DNA of 64,000 bases from Tenodera sinensis (lineage: Eukaryota > Arthropoda > Insecta > Mantodea > Mantidae), in contig CM060965.1 in assembly GCA_030765045.1 (NCBI GenBank), positions 149,816,874 through 149,880,873 of the forward strand, in the 5' to 3' direction. Below are positions 25,319 through 35,734 of this stretch, one piece after another. Every line of letters starts with the position of its first letter. Within the stretch, counting starts at the first letter, position 1. The position numbers and the translations under genes are program-made. The notes under the pieces were generated by a model. That model worked only from the letters and a program-made list of their open reading frames with translations. It was not told the origin of the DNA and ran no database searches.

Positions 25319-25838
25319 TGAGGGTGGGTCAATAAATAATGGCTCCTATTTTTTTCCCTTAAATAAGTTAGTTATGTGAAAAATTTGAATTTGGCGCAAT
25401 TTCTCAGACCTTCTTCTCCAATCCCCTGCAGTAGTAACTTCCTAAGTCAACTGGTCGCAGCACTGCATCATCTTGCAAAATGGCTGACATCGACATTCGT
25501 ATTAGACAGCGTTCTGTGATTGAATTTTAGACTGCGGAAGGCGAAACGCCAATTCGCATTCACAGAAGGCTAAAAAATGTGTATGGTGATGCAACGGTGG
25601 ATGTCAGCACTGTTAGACGATGGGTTCGTCGCTGCAACGAAGCTAAAGGGCAAACATCATTGGCAGATGAAACGCGAAGCGCCAGGCCTTTTGTGAATGC
25701 CACCTGTTGACTGAGGAAGTTACTACTGCAGGGGACTGGAGAAGAAGGTTTGAGGAATTGCGCCAAATTCAAATTTTTCACATAATTAACTTATTTAAGG
25801 GGGAAAAATAGGAGGCATTACTTATTGACCCACCCTCG
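25319..25838 (+). mobile_element. Internally deleted mariner element with long TIRs (520 bp)
   Basis: The element is flanked by the mariner target duplication TA (25317-25318 and 25839-25840). The left end TGAGGGTGGGTCAATAAATA is mirrored by the right end (TTATTGACCCACCCTCG). Pairing extends inward for about 130 bp on each side, to CTTCCTAAGTCAAC on the left and GTTGACTGAGGAAG on the right. Between the arms lies only the first part of the transposase, so the catalytic domain has been lost. This is a non-autonomous, MITE-like deletion derivative that could once be moved in trans by a full-length relative. Confidence 0.93.
25480..25710 (+). pseudogene. Mariner transposase N-terminal (HTH) remnant
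   Basis: It starts at ATG 25480: MADIDIRIRQRSVIEF, an in-frame TAG at codon 17, then TAEGETPIRIHRRLKNVYGD, DVSTVRRWVRRCNEA and SLADETRSARP, ending with TGA at 25708-25710. This is the paired helix-turn-helix DNA-binding half of a mariner transposase, which binds the terminal inverted repeats. The DDE domain is missing because of the internal deletion. The stop codon and truncation make it non-functional. Confidence 0.9.
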
Positions 25839-25840
25839 TA

Positions 25841-26569
25841 TTACAGCTTTATCCTTCTGGCAAAAACATTTCACTATGCCACTACTGTCATTAACACAGG
25901 AGAATGTCTTTGTCCTTGAACACGTAATGGCGCTGTTGTGAGAGGAGCTTCTTGGAACTATGTCAGCAGTTCAAAATTACTGTCTACGTGCCCGTCGGGC
26001 TGTAAGCAGTGCCAGTGCCACTAATGGTATTACTGAAAGTATGCTCACAAATTGCTTTGTTTTATGCGATAATATAGTGCATTGGTGATGCGTGTAATAT
26101 TTATCGTGCCGGAAAAGAAAGGATAAATGGCTTTTGAAGCAGGGTGTAAAACGTCAGTGCGAGAGGAAAAAAGAACAGCGCGATTTCTCAGGTTTGCTTG
26201 TGCCAACCAAAAGTTTATAGCTAAACTCCTGAGACAAATACAGTAGCAATGTAAGCAGTAACTGTTCCTCTAATCTTAAATGGTCGTGTCTGACATTAGC
26301 AAATCTTGAATTCCAATTAAAACTTGCAATTAATCAAACTCAGGAGTATGTTACAGAGACTGAGTGTGATATAGAACACTATGGCTGTCGCAAAATTTAA
26401 TGGCGGGTGGCTCAACACAAAATTCAATCATCAGCTTGTCCTGCCTTGCTAAGTTAAATAGTTAAACATGCTGTGAAATCACGCTGTAAAGCCGGTGACA
26501 TAAATATCATTAGCACCCTTATTTATTTGCACAATAGCAAATGAACAGTAATCGTAAAGATAAACCTAA
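25841..26569. other. Unassigned region
   Basis: The segment 25870-26110 includes GTGCCAGTGCCACTAATGG and is slightly GC-richer, but no homology was recognised. Confidence 0.35.
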
Positions 26570-27047
26570 TTATAAAAAATAAAACATGATGTGTATTGCT
26601 GTGGTGACGTACTTCACGTCGTCAAAGAGACGCATGGATAAACTCTGTCGTTTAAACAATCCTACACAAAGTATCCAGCGTTTGAACTCAGGACATCTCG
26701 GAGGCCTCAGGTTCCTCGAGATTCTCCAGTATTCAAAGAAACCTTCAATTATTTTGTTGGCATGTAGCACCATCTTTTTGAAAATATCCATGATGCAGCT
26801 CTGTGTCCCATAGTTGCTCAGCAATTTATAAACAGAAAACCAATTGGCCTCTATTCCCTGTGGACTAAACCTCCAAACTGACTGTCTGCATAGGTGCTTC
26901 ATGAATGACATGTGGATTTTGGACGCCCCAATAGTGCGAGTTCCAATATCCGCACAAGTGGAACTGTGCTTCATACGGTGGACAGTGTGTAATTCCTTCC
27001 CGAAGAACAATTTTATTGTGTGTAACTGGATTAGTAATCAGATTCAT
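26570..27047 (-). pseudogene. Decayed mariner-type transposase relic
   Basis: The minus strand gives EAQFHLCGYWNSHYWGVQNP, then HVIHEAPMQTVSLEVW in the frame of 26865-27047. This is the region around the first catalytic Asp (family pattern EAHFHL.GYVN...YW...NPH..HE.P). Further along, FQKDGATC marks the second catalytic site. The overlapping 146-codon frame (26570-27010) reads NLRPPRCPEF and GLFKRQSLSMRLFDDVKY, aligning with the WPPRSPDL...GYLK block. Several frameshifts and stops are present. The long open frame is therefore chance openness over a relic, not a gene. Confidence 0.7.
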
Positions 27048-28768
27048 AAAGAATAAGTTCCTTCCAGAATTCTTTATAATGATTAACTGAAACCAACGAT
27101 AGGCTACTGCAGCCCTATTAATTTTAAGTGGGTACTTTTCGTAGGTCTCTGGTACTTGGAGTAGGCGGTGTACCTACCTGGTTTCCTAAGAAATCTATGA
27201 GATGGAGAGCTAGAGTATGGACGGAGGGAATTCCGCACTGGGGCATTCTTGAGGCTATTATAAGATCCCGAGAGGAAGGGAAAAAATGAGAGCGCTCTAC
27301 AAAGATATTGGAACCCGCGAACAGCGCAAGCCAATATGAGGGTCTCTAACGTGTGCTGGAGACTCTTCCTCTCGATACCAATGTCCACCAGACAACCACC
27401 AATCAGGTACCTACAATGCCACCCAGCAGTTAAGTTCGTGAATTCCCACAAGTAGCACCAAATTCGCCCTTTGCCGAAACTTCCGACCCTGAAAGACGGA
27501 ATGAAATGAATGAAGGGACGGAAAATTTGGAAGATGTAATCAGTCTTTCCAACATTTGCTTGGTGACCAGGGAAAACTAATGGGTTGGAAAAGCTATGAC
27601 AAACGTCCCTGTAATTTAAGAGGTGACCATTCCAGTTCTGCCGGGTTTTTCACAACAGCCGCGGGCAGTCTAGAATGAGATTTATGTACCGGTGTGCCAC
27701 GAATAGGCCGCTGAAGGCTGCGAGAGAATGAACATGAAGTTATAAGTCCCTAAAGTCAATCCTTAATTATCAACGCTAATCCTCAGGAAAGTTCATTAAC
27801 ATGAATGTCCTTTATTTCTTTATTTTTTGATTATTGTCATTATCATTCTCCAATACGAAAAGGTCACGTAGGAGTTCGTTTAATAGGGCTATTGTGAAAT
27901 TAGTTCTTTTGTTTATTGTCAACGGCTGCTGTGAAAAAGAAAATAACCGCTGGACTTTCCACGTTGCTGGAGCATAATATTGACCATTTTGGCACTGTTT
28001 TGATTGGGTTCTTGTGTTTTTACGCACTAAGCCGAGAGCTGTAATTTTAATAGAATGAATATGTTGAAGTAAGGAAAATAAAACTGATCCTTCTCTTTTC
28101 TGTTTTCTGCATTTGTGAGTAAATGTATAAGTGTTGAGCGGCATTGTGTAGAAACGCATTTATCATTTGTTTTCAAGCAGACTGGTGCAAAGCAACACCC
28201 ACGCTCCCTAGTCTGACATCTGCAGGGAGCTATTGTGAAATGAAACAATAGTTAAACGTCATTTTCACACAAAGCATACCAATGTAAAAGTTATACCGTT
28301 GGACTGTTCTAAGTGATTCTTGTTTTAAATAGCCCAGGAAACCGAACCTTTTTAGAAAGCATGTTGGTCTATGTAATAAGGCAAATAAATAAACTATGCT
28401 CTTACCTTGATGTCAAAAAATTGTAAGGATAATCATTTTTAGTGAAGAGTTAAAAAGAAATGGACCTTGGTCTCATTTTATCATCATTTCACTAATTTCA
28501 TTCATTCACCGTCCGGTATGACTACGCCGGACGACGTTAATAAACATGAAAAAAAAGTCGCGACTACCATACACAATACAAGGGCAATGTATTCAATATA
28601 ACAATGCATTCTTCTGACCTATGGACATAGCCGATTGCGTGCGATAGTGGCGGTATATAGATAGTTATATCTGTTTCACTGTTGTTAACGGTCAGTCTAC
28701 AGTAATTTGTTTTTCGGTCATAAATTAATTCAGAACAGGTGGTCGTTTGTGTTATACCACGCACTACA
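27048..28768. other. Unassigned region
   Basis: 27460-27740 is less AT-rich and repeat-like. A 115-codon frame at 27104-27451 and another at 27812-28159 (both minus) show no domain and no splice context; they are not called. Confidence 0.35.
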
Positions 28769-28921
28769 ATGTCAACCAAACGAAAACATAGTTCCTATAC
28801 GTTAAAAGAAAACAAAGTCCTTAAGCGACTTAACAAGGGGGAAAGTGTCACAAAATTGGCTATTCCATATGGATTTTGTGTTCAGATTAGGAAATTATTA
28901 AGATTGTTGTTTACTCATTAA
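28769..28921 (+). pseudogene. Tigger/pogo-type transposase N-terminus, truncated
   Basis: From ATG 28769 it reads MSTKRKHSSYTLKENKVLKR, then LNKGESVTKLAIPYGF, then leaves homology and stops. The pattern MS.KRK...TLKEKL.VLKRLDKGES.TKLA.EYG is the CENP-B/psq-type helix-turn-helix that begins Tigger and jerky-like transposases. The rest of the DNA-binding region and the DDE domain are absent. It is either a deletion derivative or a short relic. No terminal inverted repeats were identified around it. Confidence 0.75.
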
Positions 28922-29200
28922 TGACACTGCTTTAAATGCCCATTTTATTAAGCCTTTGGTGCGTACTTTACAGTCAGTGCGAAATAAGACTCGTTATTGT
29001 CTTCCTGATATGTTTTTTTTTTTTTTTTTCGCTGGCTTGAACCGCAACATTATTCCTTGCCACCGAATGCACTTCCCTTAGTTTTCATTTCTACGGACTT
29101 CATAAGTTTGAAAGGTCCTCCCTATTCAATCTTAGAATAGCAGCGACACTGTTTACTTAACGTAAAATAAAACTCCACCACTTTTCTCTGGTAGAAGTAA
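28922..29200. other. Short unassigned stretch with a T homopolymer
   Basis: About 19 T at 29011-29029; nothing else recognised. Confidence 0.4.
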
Positions 29201-29205
29201 TTATG

Positions 29206-29500
29206 CTGGTCTTCTTAGTGTAGTGGTAGCCCTGCTGCTTACCAGGTGGGAGACTCGGGTTCGATTCCCGTTAGCAGCGTGGGGAGTTTTCTCCCACTGG
29301 GAGACCGGTTAGGGGTGCACTCTGACTCGTTAGGTCCCAGAGGGCCCAGTTGAGGAGCTACATGATTAAGAAGTAGCAGTCCCTGGTCTCCAGAACCACC
29401 CTAATCCACTGGTGAATACTCTGGGACAATATGACCAGAGAGAGCCTCGCCGACTACCGTCTAAAAAATTGCCGAAGGACATCTTAAGTCCAACGGTCTA
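29206..29500 (+). mobile_element. tRNA-derived SINE (second type)
   Basis: The head resembles a tRNA: TAGTGTAGTGGTAGC (A-box region, about 29216-29230) and GGTTCGATTCC (B box, 29258-29268), with TCGGG...CCCG able to pair around the T loop. The body has a near-palindromic GGGGAGTTTTCTCCCACTGG. The 3' boundary is uncertain; GC-rich sequence continues to about 30010, so this may be a composite or two adjacent elements. Confidence 0.65.
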
Positions 29501-30851
29501 ATTTTCGCAGATGGGAAAGGCAAAATGAATATCTGTACTTAAAACAGAGTAAAACGCCTAACTCAGATCACCTCTCAGTGAGTGACTGACGGCCAGAACC
29601 AGGAGGAGATTAGCGCGTCACCTGATTGACTAACCAGCCAATCAGCATGTATGGGCAGTGCCCGTTCATGGACCAATCCCTACCATCATCCATCTTGTCC
29701 CTAAAATACCCCTGATCCCAAACATTCCCAGAGATTAAATCCCTGTAGACCAAAACACCATACTATCGCGCAGGTAAAGCCGTATAACGGCTAGGTACTG
29801 CGGTAAAGACACTTCGGGTGGGGGAGTAAGCTTCCCCACTCGACTCGAACTGCCTCTGGAGCCTCTGGAGCAAACACCGCAAACCACCCAGAACGGCCTG
29901 GGACGCTGACCACGTTCCACCCTTCAGTACTGCATCCCACTTATGACGATTGTGGTGGGCAGAGTGGCAGCGGCCGGACGGTAGGCTTGGCCCGGTAAGT
30001 GCTGCTGCGCTGGGGCTTAGTTTAGTTTTTAGAAGTGATTATTAAATTCCGTAAGTTTTCTTTATGTTTACTACTTGTGCAAATATCTGACTGTGACCAC
30101 AATCGTAAGTTCCATAATTTAATATATATTCGTATATGAATGCGAGTATATTACATTTACATTTGTTGCACACTGCTACATTTACGTCACAGTGATCCCA
30201 CGTACTGCTACGGGCGTGCCAAACAAAGAGCTAAAAGAGCATGAGGAATAAAATTGCATGACGGCTGGATCGTTATTACCCTGTACTTACGTGGTTTATA
30301 GAAAACAGTCTTATCATCTTTATATTTACAAGTTGTGCACAGAACATACATATGATATAATTTTTGCAAAGTACTCCATGCCTGTGTCAATTAAAGCAAA
30401 CGTGTGGTAACGCTGGTACAATTCACTGTACCTAAGTATATCTTCTTTGACACAACCAATTCCATTGGATTTCATTTAATTTAATTTTATCTACTGATTA
30501 TTTATACCTTACTCATACGTAGACGCACATCTGTGTAATCTAAATTCAAAAGCAAAACGAAAGAGTAAGAAATAAGAAGACGAAGTGATAATTAAAACGA
30601 TTATGGAATAATCATCAATAACGAATAATGCAAACGATTACCGGTTTTTTCAGTTTACATGTGCGGTATTATTGTACAACTGGGGTATACCAATATATAA
30701 AATATTATAATTGTATGTCTTTCGCGTTTTTCCTATATAATACAAGATGTTAGCCTATAAAATATACTCAGGCCTATGTCTGATAATTAAACATGAAACA
30801 GTTTCTTCAATGGACGCGGGGTTGGCTACGTATAAACCATACACTGTTGCC
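29501..30851. other. Unassigned region, GC-richer to about 30010
   Basis: 29560-30010 looks like a repeat body of unknown family and has a short tandem duplication CTCTGGAGC CTCTGGAGC near 29850. From 30010 on the DNA is AT-rich without features. Confidence 0.4.
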
Positions 30852-31127
30852 CAGTGCTGTCCAACTTTCCTATGTGCCCGGGCACATTTAACCCATGCCT
30901 AAGAAGGCGCGGGTGCCATCACAACCACCGTTAGGGCAATTATACTTCTTGTAAGAGGATAAAGGGTTAGGGAAGTAATGAATACAGCTTGGGTGTACTG
31001 GGAAGATGTTCGGAAGGAAATATTTATTTCTTGAAATTTGATTTAATACTAGAAATCGTCGAAGAAAAAAACTGCTTATGAAGGGCGCCAGAAAGATACA
31101 CCGCGGGCGCCGCGTTGGACAGCGCTG
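30852..31127. mobile_element. Short hAT-like non-autonomous element (276 bp)
   Basis: The left end CAGTGCTGTCCAAC and right end GTTGGACAGCGCTG are inverted repeats with one mismatch in 14 bases. The CAG start and length fit hAT TIRs. The 8-bp flanks (CTGTTGCC and ATCTAGCC) match at only half the positions, so a target duplication is not proven. There is no coding content. Confidence 0.7.
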
Positions 31128-31873
31128 ATCTAGCCGATTTCGAACCTTGCACCCGGTCAGAGGTCAACAAGAGTAGATTCGAGGTGCTCAAGACAGTACA
31201 GAGAACTCTCTCCCAGTGACATAAAGTTTATATAATGCACAATGACGTTACGCTGATATCTTGGTTAATAAGGAATTATTTCATCTTTACTTATAATGCA
31301 CATTATAATAATACATTGGGTGAAACAGCAGCAATGGCATCGTTTGAATTAGGTAGAGGTCTGCATGAGTACAGTGAAGATTTTTATGATGTCTTGTCAT
31401 TAGGAATTTATTATTTTTATTTAGTACAACACGTCGATTACTCGTGTGTTATATTCAATTAATAAACTAATTATAAAGTAAGTGTTAACAATTCAGTGAT
31501 AGTTGTATCTTGAGAAACAAATTTCACCTTCCTTTTTTAGGATAGTAATGTGAAAAAGAACTGGAGGACAGCAGATATTGGTACATCAATACCCGCAGCC
31601 AAAGGTGACACAAATTGAAAGGTAGTCAAAGAATACATAGATAAAACGAAAAGAAGCATTTTAAAGTTCTGCCCACAAGTAGGGCGACATGTGAAATGAG
31701 GTCACAGTAGTAGCAGCTTCAACACCAGCAGAGCTATGCATACATTACAGATGCGCACGCGACCTTCTGTTTCCCACCACATCACAATTGCTGACAATCT
31801 GCTGGACCCAGGAGGAGCACGTGCCGGTGACATTCCTGAGGACAATTGTTGCTAAATACATAGCAATTAAAAC
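31128..31873. other. Unassigned region
   Basis: AT-rich DNA with no recognised feature. Confidence 0.4.
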
Positions 31874-32400
31874 ACTTTATTTTCTCTAATACATATAGTA
31901 AGTAGGGCAAGTATTCGATGTAGAGTTTTAAGGGAAATATGTTATGGATAAAAAAAACTGATTTAGAGAAAGGTGTGCGTGTGTGTGTGTGTGTGTGTGC
32001 GTCTGCGTGTGCGTGCGCGCGTGCGCATGTGGCTGTGAACAGCACAATTCAAAAAAGAAAATTTAGTTAGAAATCAAAGTTGCTATTTAAGTTTAACATA
32101 TTTAAAGGATGCAGCACGAAGTTTTTGAAGAAAACTCCTCCACCCTAAACTAACCTTTCCAAGGAAAACGTTTTGAAAATTTTGATTTTTTTCAAAAATG
32201 GCTAAAATATTTTGATTAAAATGTTTTGTGCTTAAGATATTTTTCTTGCTAATGAAATACATATTTTGTATTTTTTGGTTGTAGTCTATGTAGTGCTGTT
32301 TATTCTTAATGACTTTTGCACAGCGATAAAGTGTAAGAGAGAGACCAAATCTTACTATACGAAAATGTAGATTTCGTTAAAACACCCAGGTTATGTCAAA
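31874..32400 (-). mobile_element. Family R element, copy F, 3' part
   Basis: This is the reverse-strand family 3' end (TTTCTCTAATACATATAGTAAG), the 3' block, a GT-type core at 31977-32033, and the body down to the segment matching the TAGATTTCGTTAAAACAC site. The sequence then breaks off at about 32400. The missing 5' part resumes at 34585 after a nest of insertions. Confidence 0.75.
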
Positions 32401-32403
32401 GTG

Positions 32404-33024
32404 TATTTTTACTTTCTCTACTGCGTATAGTAAGTAGAACAAGTATTGGATTCCAACCAAAGTTCGATGTCGAAATTTCACGGGAAATATATTTTGAGGC
32501 CCTCTGAATAAAAGAAAAAAAAAAGCTTTTTTTTTTGAACAGGAAGTCTTTGTATGTGATATGCCTGTCAAAACCAAAAGCCGGTTAAAAACCAAACTTG
32601 GCTTTTAAGTTTAATATCTTTTAAAGATGCGACACGAAGATTTTGAAGAAAATTCCTCTTCCCTAAGCTATCCTTTCCAAGGACAATTTTTCGAAAAGTT
32701 TGATTTTCTTGAAAATGACACTAACGATTTTGATTCAAATTCCATATGTTTAGGACATTGTATGAAATATATATTTTGAATTTTCTGACTATAGCCTATG
32801 TAGTCCTGCCTACTGCTGATGATTCTGAATAATTCATAAACCGTAAGAAGAGATAGATCAAATCTTACTATACACAATATGGATCCTGTTAAAACAGAAT
32901 TGAAGTCCAAATATAATATATGTATATTATATATTGTACAGTGAACAATTTCGGAGATATTGCTTGTTATTTGTGTGAGTTTTGGAATACTTAAAACTTT
33001 CGTCAACCGCAAGATCGTTATTCA
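32404..33024 (-). mobile_element. Family R element, copy G, 3' part (inserted in copy F)
   Basis: It begins TATTTTTACTTTCTCTACTGC, the family 3' end in reverse, within the body of copy F. It has the 3' block but no microsatellite core. It runs to GATCGTTATTCAT near 33024, where copy H interrupts it. Its remaining 5' part is at 33905-34134. Confidence 0.75.
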
Positions 33025-33025
33025 T

Positions 33026-33555
33026 GTTTACTTCCTCTACTGGCAAGTAGGGAAAATATTGTATTCCACCCAAAAATTCGATGTCGAGATTTGACCGGAA
33101 ATATATGTTTTCAGACCCCCTAAATCCAAAAAAAGGCATTTTTAGAAAAAGGTCCGTGGGTGTGTCAGTGTGTGTCTGTGTGTCAGTGAGTCTGTGGACA
33201 GCATAACTCAGAAACGAAAAGTCGGTTAAAACCATTTAAGTTTAAGTTTAATGTCTTTCAAGGATGCAACAGGAAGATTTTGAAGAAAATTGTCCCATCC
33301 TAAGCTAACCTTTACATGGAAAATTTTTTGAAAATATTGATATTCTTGAAAATAGCTCTAACCATTTTGATTAAAATGTCATATATTTGAAATATTTTTT
33401 ATGACAAATGAAATGTATATCTTGAATTTTCTGGCTATAGCCCCTGTAGTCGTATTTACCCTGGACGACCTTTGCATAACTGGTAAACCGTTAAAGACAG
33501 GCCAGATCATAGCATACAAAAATGTAGATCTTGCTAAAATACACAATTTATATCT

Positions 33556-33603
<48 letters not shown>

Positions 33604-33904
33604 TAGGGTGAACCATTTCGGAGATATTCCTTATGTATGTGAGTTTCGGAAAAGTTAAAACTTTCGTGAAATGGAACATCGTTGTTCATTTCTGTATATG
33701 TTGAATGTGCAAAGAGAACAGAATCTCAACGTTTTAAAAGATTTGACTATCGCACTAAGCCTAGTGTAATCTAATATTCCCCTAGCACCTGCAAGGAAAT
33801 AAGCAATAAGATAATTTCTGCAAATGTTTATCTTAACACGATGAAGATATAGGAATGGTAGCGGAGTAGAGAAAGTCATGTGAGTGCAACAGATCAGATT
33901 TTTT
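33026..33904 (-). mobile_element. Family R element, copy H (complete, inserted in copy G)
   Basis: The copy is complete in reverse: 3' hairpin TACTTCCTCTACTGGCAAGT, conserved 3' block, a TGTG/TCAG core at 33157-33195, the body, and the 5' end GTGAGTGCAACAGATCAGAT. A T homopolymer of about 43 bases at 33559-33602 replaces a short T tract of other copies. The flanks continue copy G on both sides; the join lies in a T-rich site and no clear target duplication is visible. Confidence 0.8.
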
Positions 33905-34134
33905 ACATCTTAGCCTGCAAAGAAAACGAAGTCTCAAAGCTTTAAAAGATTTGACTACCGCTCAAAGCCTACTGTATTCCCATATTTCCCTTGCACCTAC
34001 GAGGAAATAAGCAATAAGAATATTTCTGCAACTGTTTATCTCAACTAACACAAAGATATAGGAATAAGAGTTTGTAGGAATGGTTGGTCCAGGGGTAGAG
34101 AAAATCATCTGAATGCAACATATTCCATTTTTTG
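33905..34134 (-). mobile_element. Family R element, copy G, 5' part
   Basis: It resumes at TTACATCTTAGCCTGCAAAG, matching the AAC-TTTGCA segment that follows in intact copies, and ends TGAATGCAACATATTCCATT. With 32404-33024 it makes one copy split by H. Confidence 0.75.
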
Positions 34135-34144
34135 TTTGTTTTTG

Positions 34145-34584
34145 TTTTTGTTTAGTTGAAACTGGCCCCGTAGAGCAGCTGCCTGCCGTGCAAGGGGTCC
34201 CGGGTTCGATACCCGGCAGGGGGGGGGGGGTAGGATTTTTCTCCAGCCAGGATTATTCCTCATCCCGCTTGTGGTATTCGTGATGGACGAAGTGGTCTCT
34301 GGGCGGGTTTTCTCCGGGTTATCCGGTTTCTCCCTCCAATCATTCTACCAATTACTCCATTGTCACCCTTCCAATCATCCATTTCGCCTGCATTTTATAT
34401 CATCCTATTCCTCACTATCATACCTGGTGCTTGACAGACCACCTACTTCCAGGTCTTCACTCTGTCTGGTCCAGAGGTTCCTGTGCTCCCCGACAGGCGT
34501 CTGACTCTAGGCATTGGCTTGTAAGTCCTAGGAAGTGTAATTACTACATAAGGGGAGGCTAATCAGGCAAAGAAACAAAGAACT
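34145..34584 (+). mobile_element. tRNA-derived SINE, family S copy 2
   Basis: The head has TAGAGCAGCTGCC (A-box region, 34171-34183) and GGTTCGATACC (B box, 34203-34213) with a pairing CCCGG...CCGGG-like T arm. The body shares CCTGCATTTTATATCATCCT and following text with 7714-8077, and the tail ends AAAGAAACAAAGAACTA. The head differs from that of copy 1. A run of about 10 G follows the head. It sits between the ends of copies G and F, so it inserted into or beside the nest. Confidence 0.85.
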
Positions 34585-34760
34585 ATGTTGGAGATATTCC
34601 TTGTTATTTGTGTGAGTTTTGCAATAGTTAACTTTTCTCGGATGGAAGATCATTATTCACTTTGTTTTATCTCTAGGCTAGGCAAAGAGGACGAAATTTC
34701 AAAGAGGAATAAGAGTTTGTAAGAATAGAACAAGAGTAGAGAAAGTCATGCGCGACTTTT
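34585..34760 (-). mobile_element. Family R element, copy F, 5' part
   Basis: GTTGGAGATATTCCTTGTTA restarts the family exactly beyond the point where copy F broke off. It runs through the AGAGTAGAGAAAGTCATG subterminal repeat and then decays. Confidence 0.7.
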
Positions 34761-35734
34761 GTTATGTGAATACTACGTGCATCAATACTTGGCGCATCAA
34801 GTACCTTCTACCCTGCATATTTCATTATTACTACTGTGGTATTGCAGCTGAGTAATGTTAAAGTTGGACTGAGCTGAGCTGAGCTGAGCTGAGCTGAGCT
34901 GAGTAATGTTAATACCATCAACTGTACCCTTCTTCAGGGAACTACACTAATTGGCATGTTCAACTTCAAAAACTTCATATAGAATTAAACTTGTTGCTGA
35001 AGGTTCCTCCTTATTCTAATTTATATATTTCCTTACATAAATGGAAACAACAGGAAGACATATTTGCAAACACATGAACCAGTTGACTTCATCCTAAGAA
35101 AGGGGTTAAGCTTCGAAAGGTTCTCATTGTGTTTGTATACAGTATGTCTGAGTGGTGGTTATATATTATAGGCTCTCTGCGTAACTCATTAGTGCAACAT
35201 TGTTTGTATCAATGGCTAAATGGACTGAAACAACTACTGTTAAATCCCCCGCTGTGAAGACTGTATTCCGTAGTACTCAACAGTTTTTAATACTTTATAC
35301 TTAAAGACAATGTAGATTGCTGTACTTAATATAAAAATATAATATAAAATAAGGTTATCATTTAATCTCTTAAACAAAAAATATCTGTGGGAATTGTATT
35401 GGGAATTATGTATGTCTTTCAAGAGGCACGGGAAATCATTTTAGTGTCAGACTACAACGCCAGTTCATTTATTCAGACGAGTTAGGCACTTCTATTTGAC
35501 TTAATGATGTGTTATTCATGTCCAAAAGTACTTTGTGTCTTTTCTTGTAGCGGTATTTCTTATACTATGAGCAACATAAACATTTTTAACTCAGGTTCTT
35601 TGTTAAAACATAATTGGCTCTGTCTAAAATCGCATACTATGAAGATTATGTTTTAAACTATAATTTATGTAGATGTAACACATACGTGTTGGTTATCACA
35701 GTCGTGTTATAATAATGATAGTATTTGTACATGT
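34761..35734. other. Unassigned region with a (GAGCT)6 tract
   Basis: Six GAGCT units at 34871-34900 are flanked by a direct duplication GCTGAGTAATGTTAA (34847-34861 and 34898-34912), suggesting the pentamer expanded within a duplication. At 35095-35125, CCTAAGAAAGGGG followed by AAGCTTCGAAAGG resembles a degenerate Penelope-type 3' motif, too weak to call. Confidence 0.5.

Noticed and set aside
26570..27010. 146-codon minus-strand frame as a possible gene
   Set aside because: Motifs of a mariner transposase lie across it and the adjoining frame; it is a relic.
35095..35125. Fourth Penelope 3' motif
   Set aside because: Only a loose match to the motif and no protein homology beside it.
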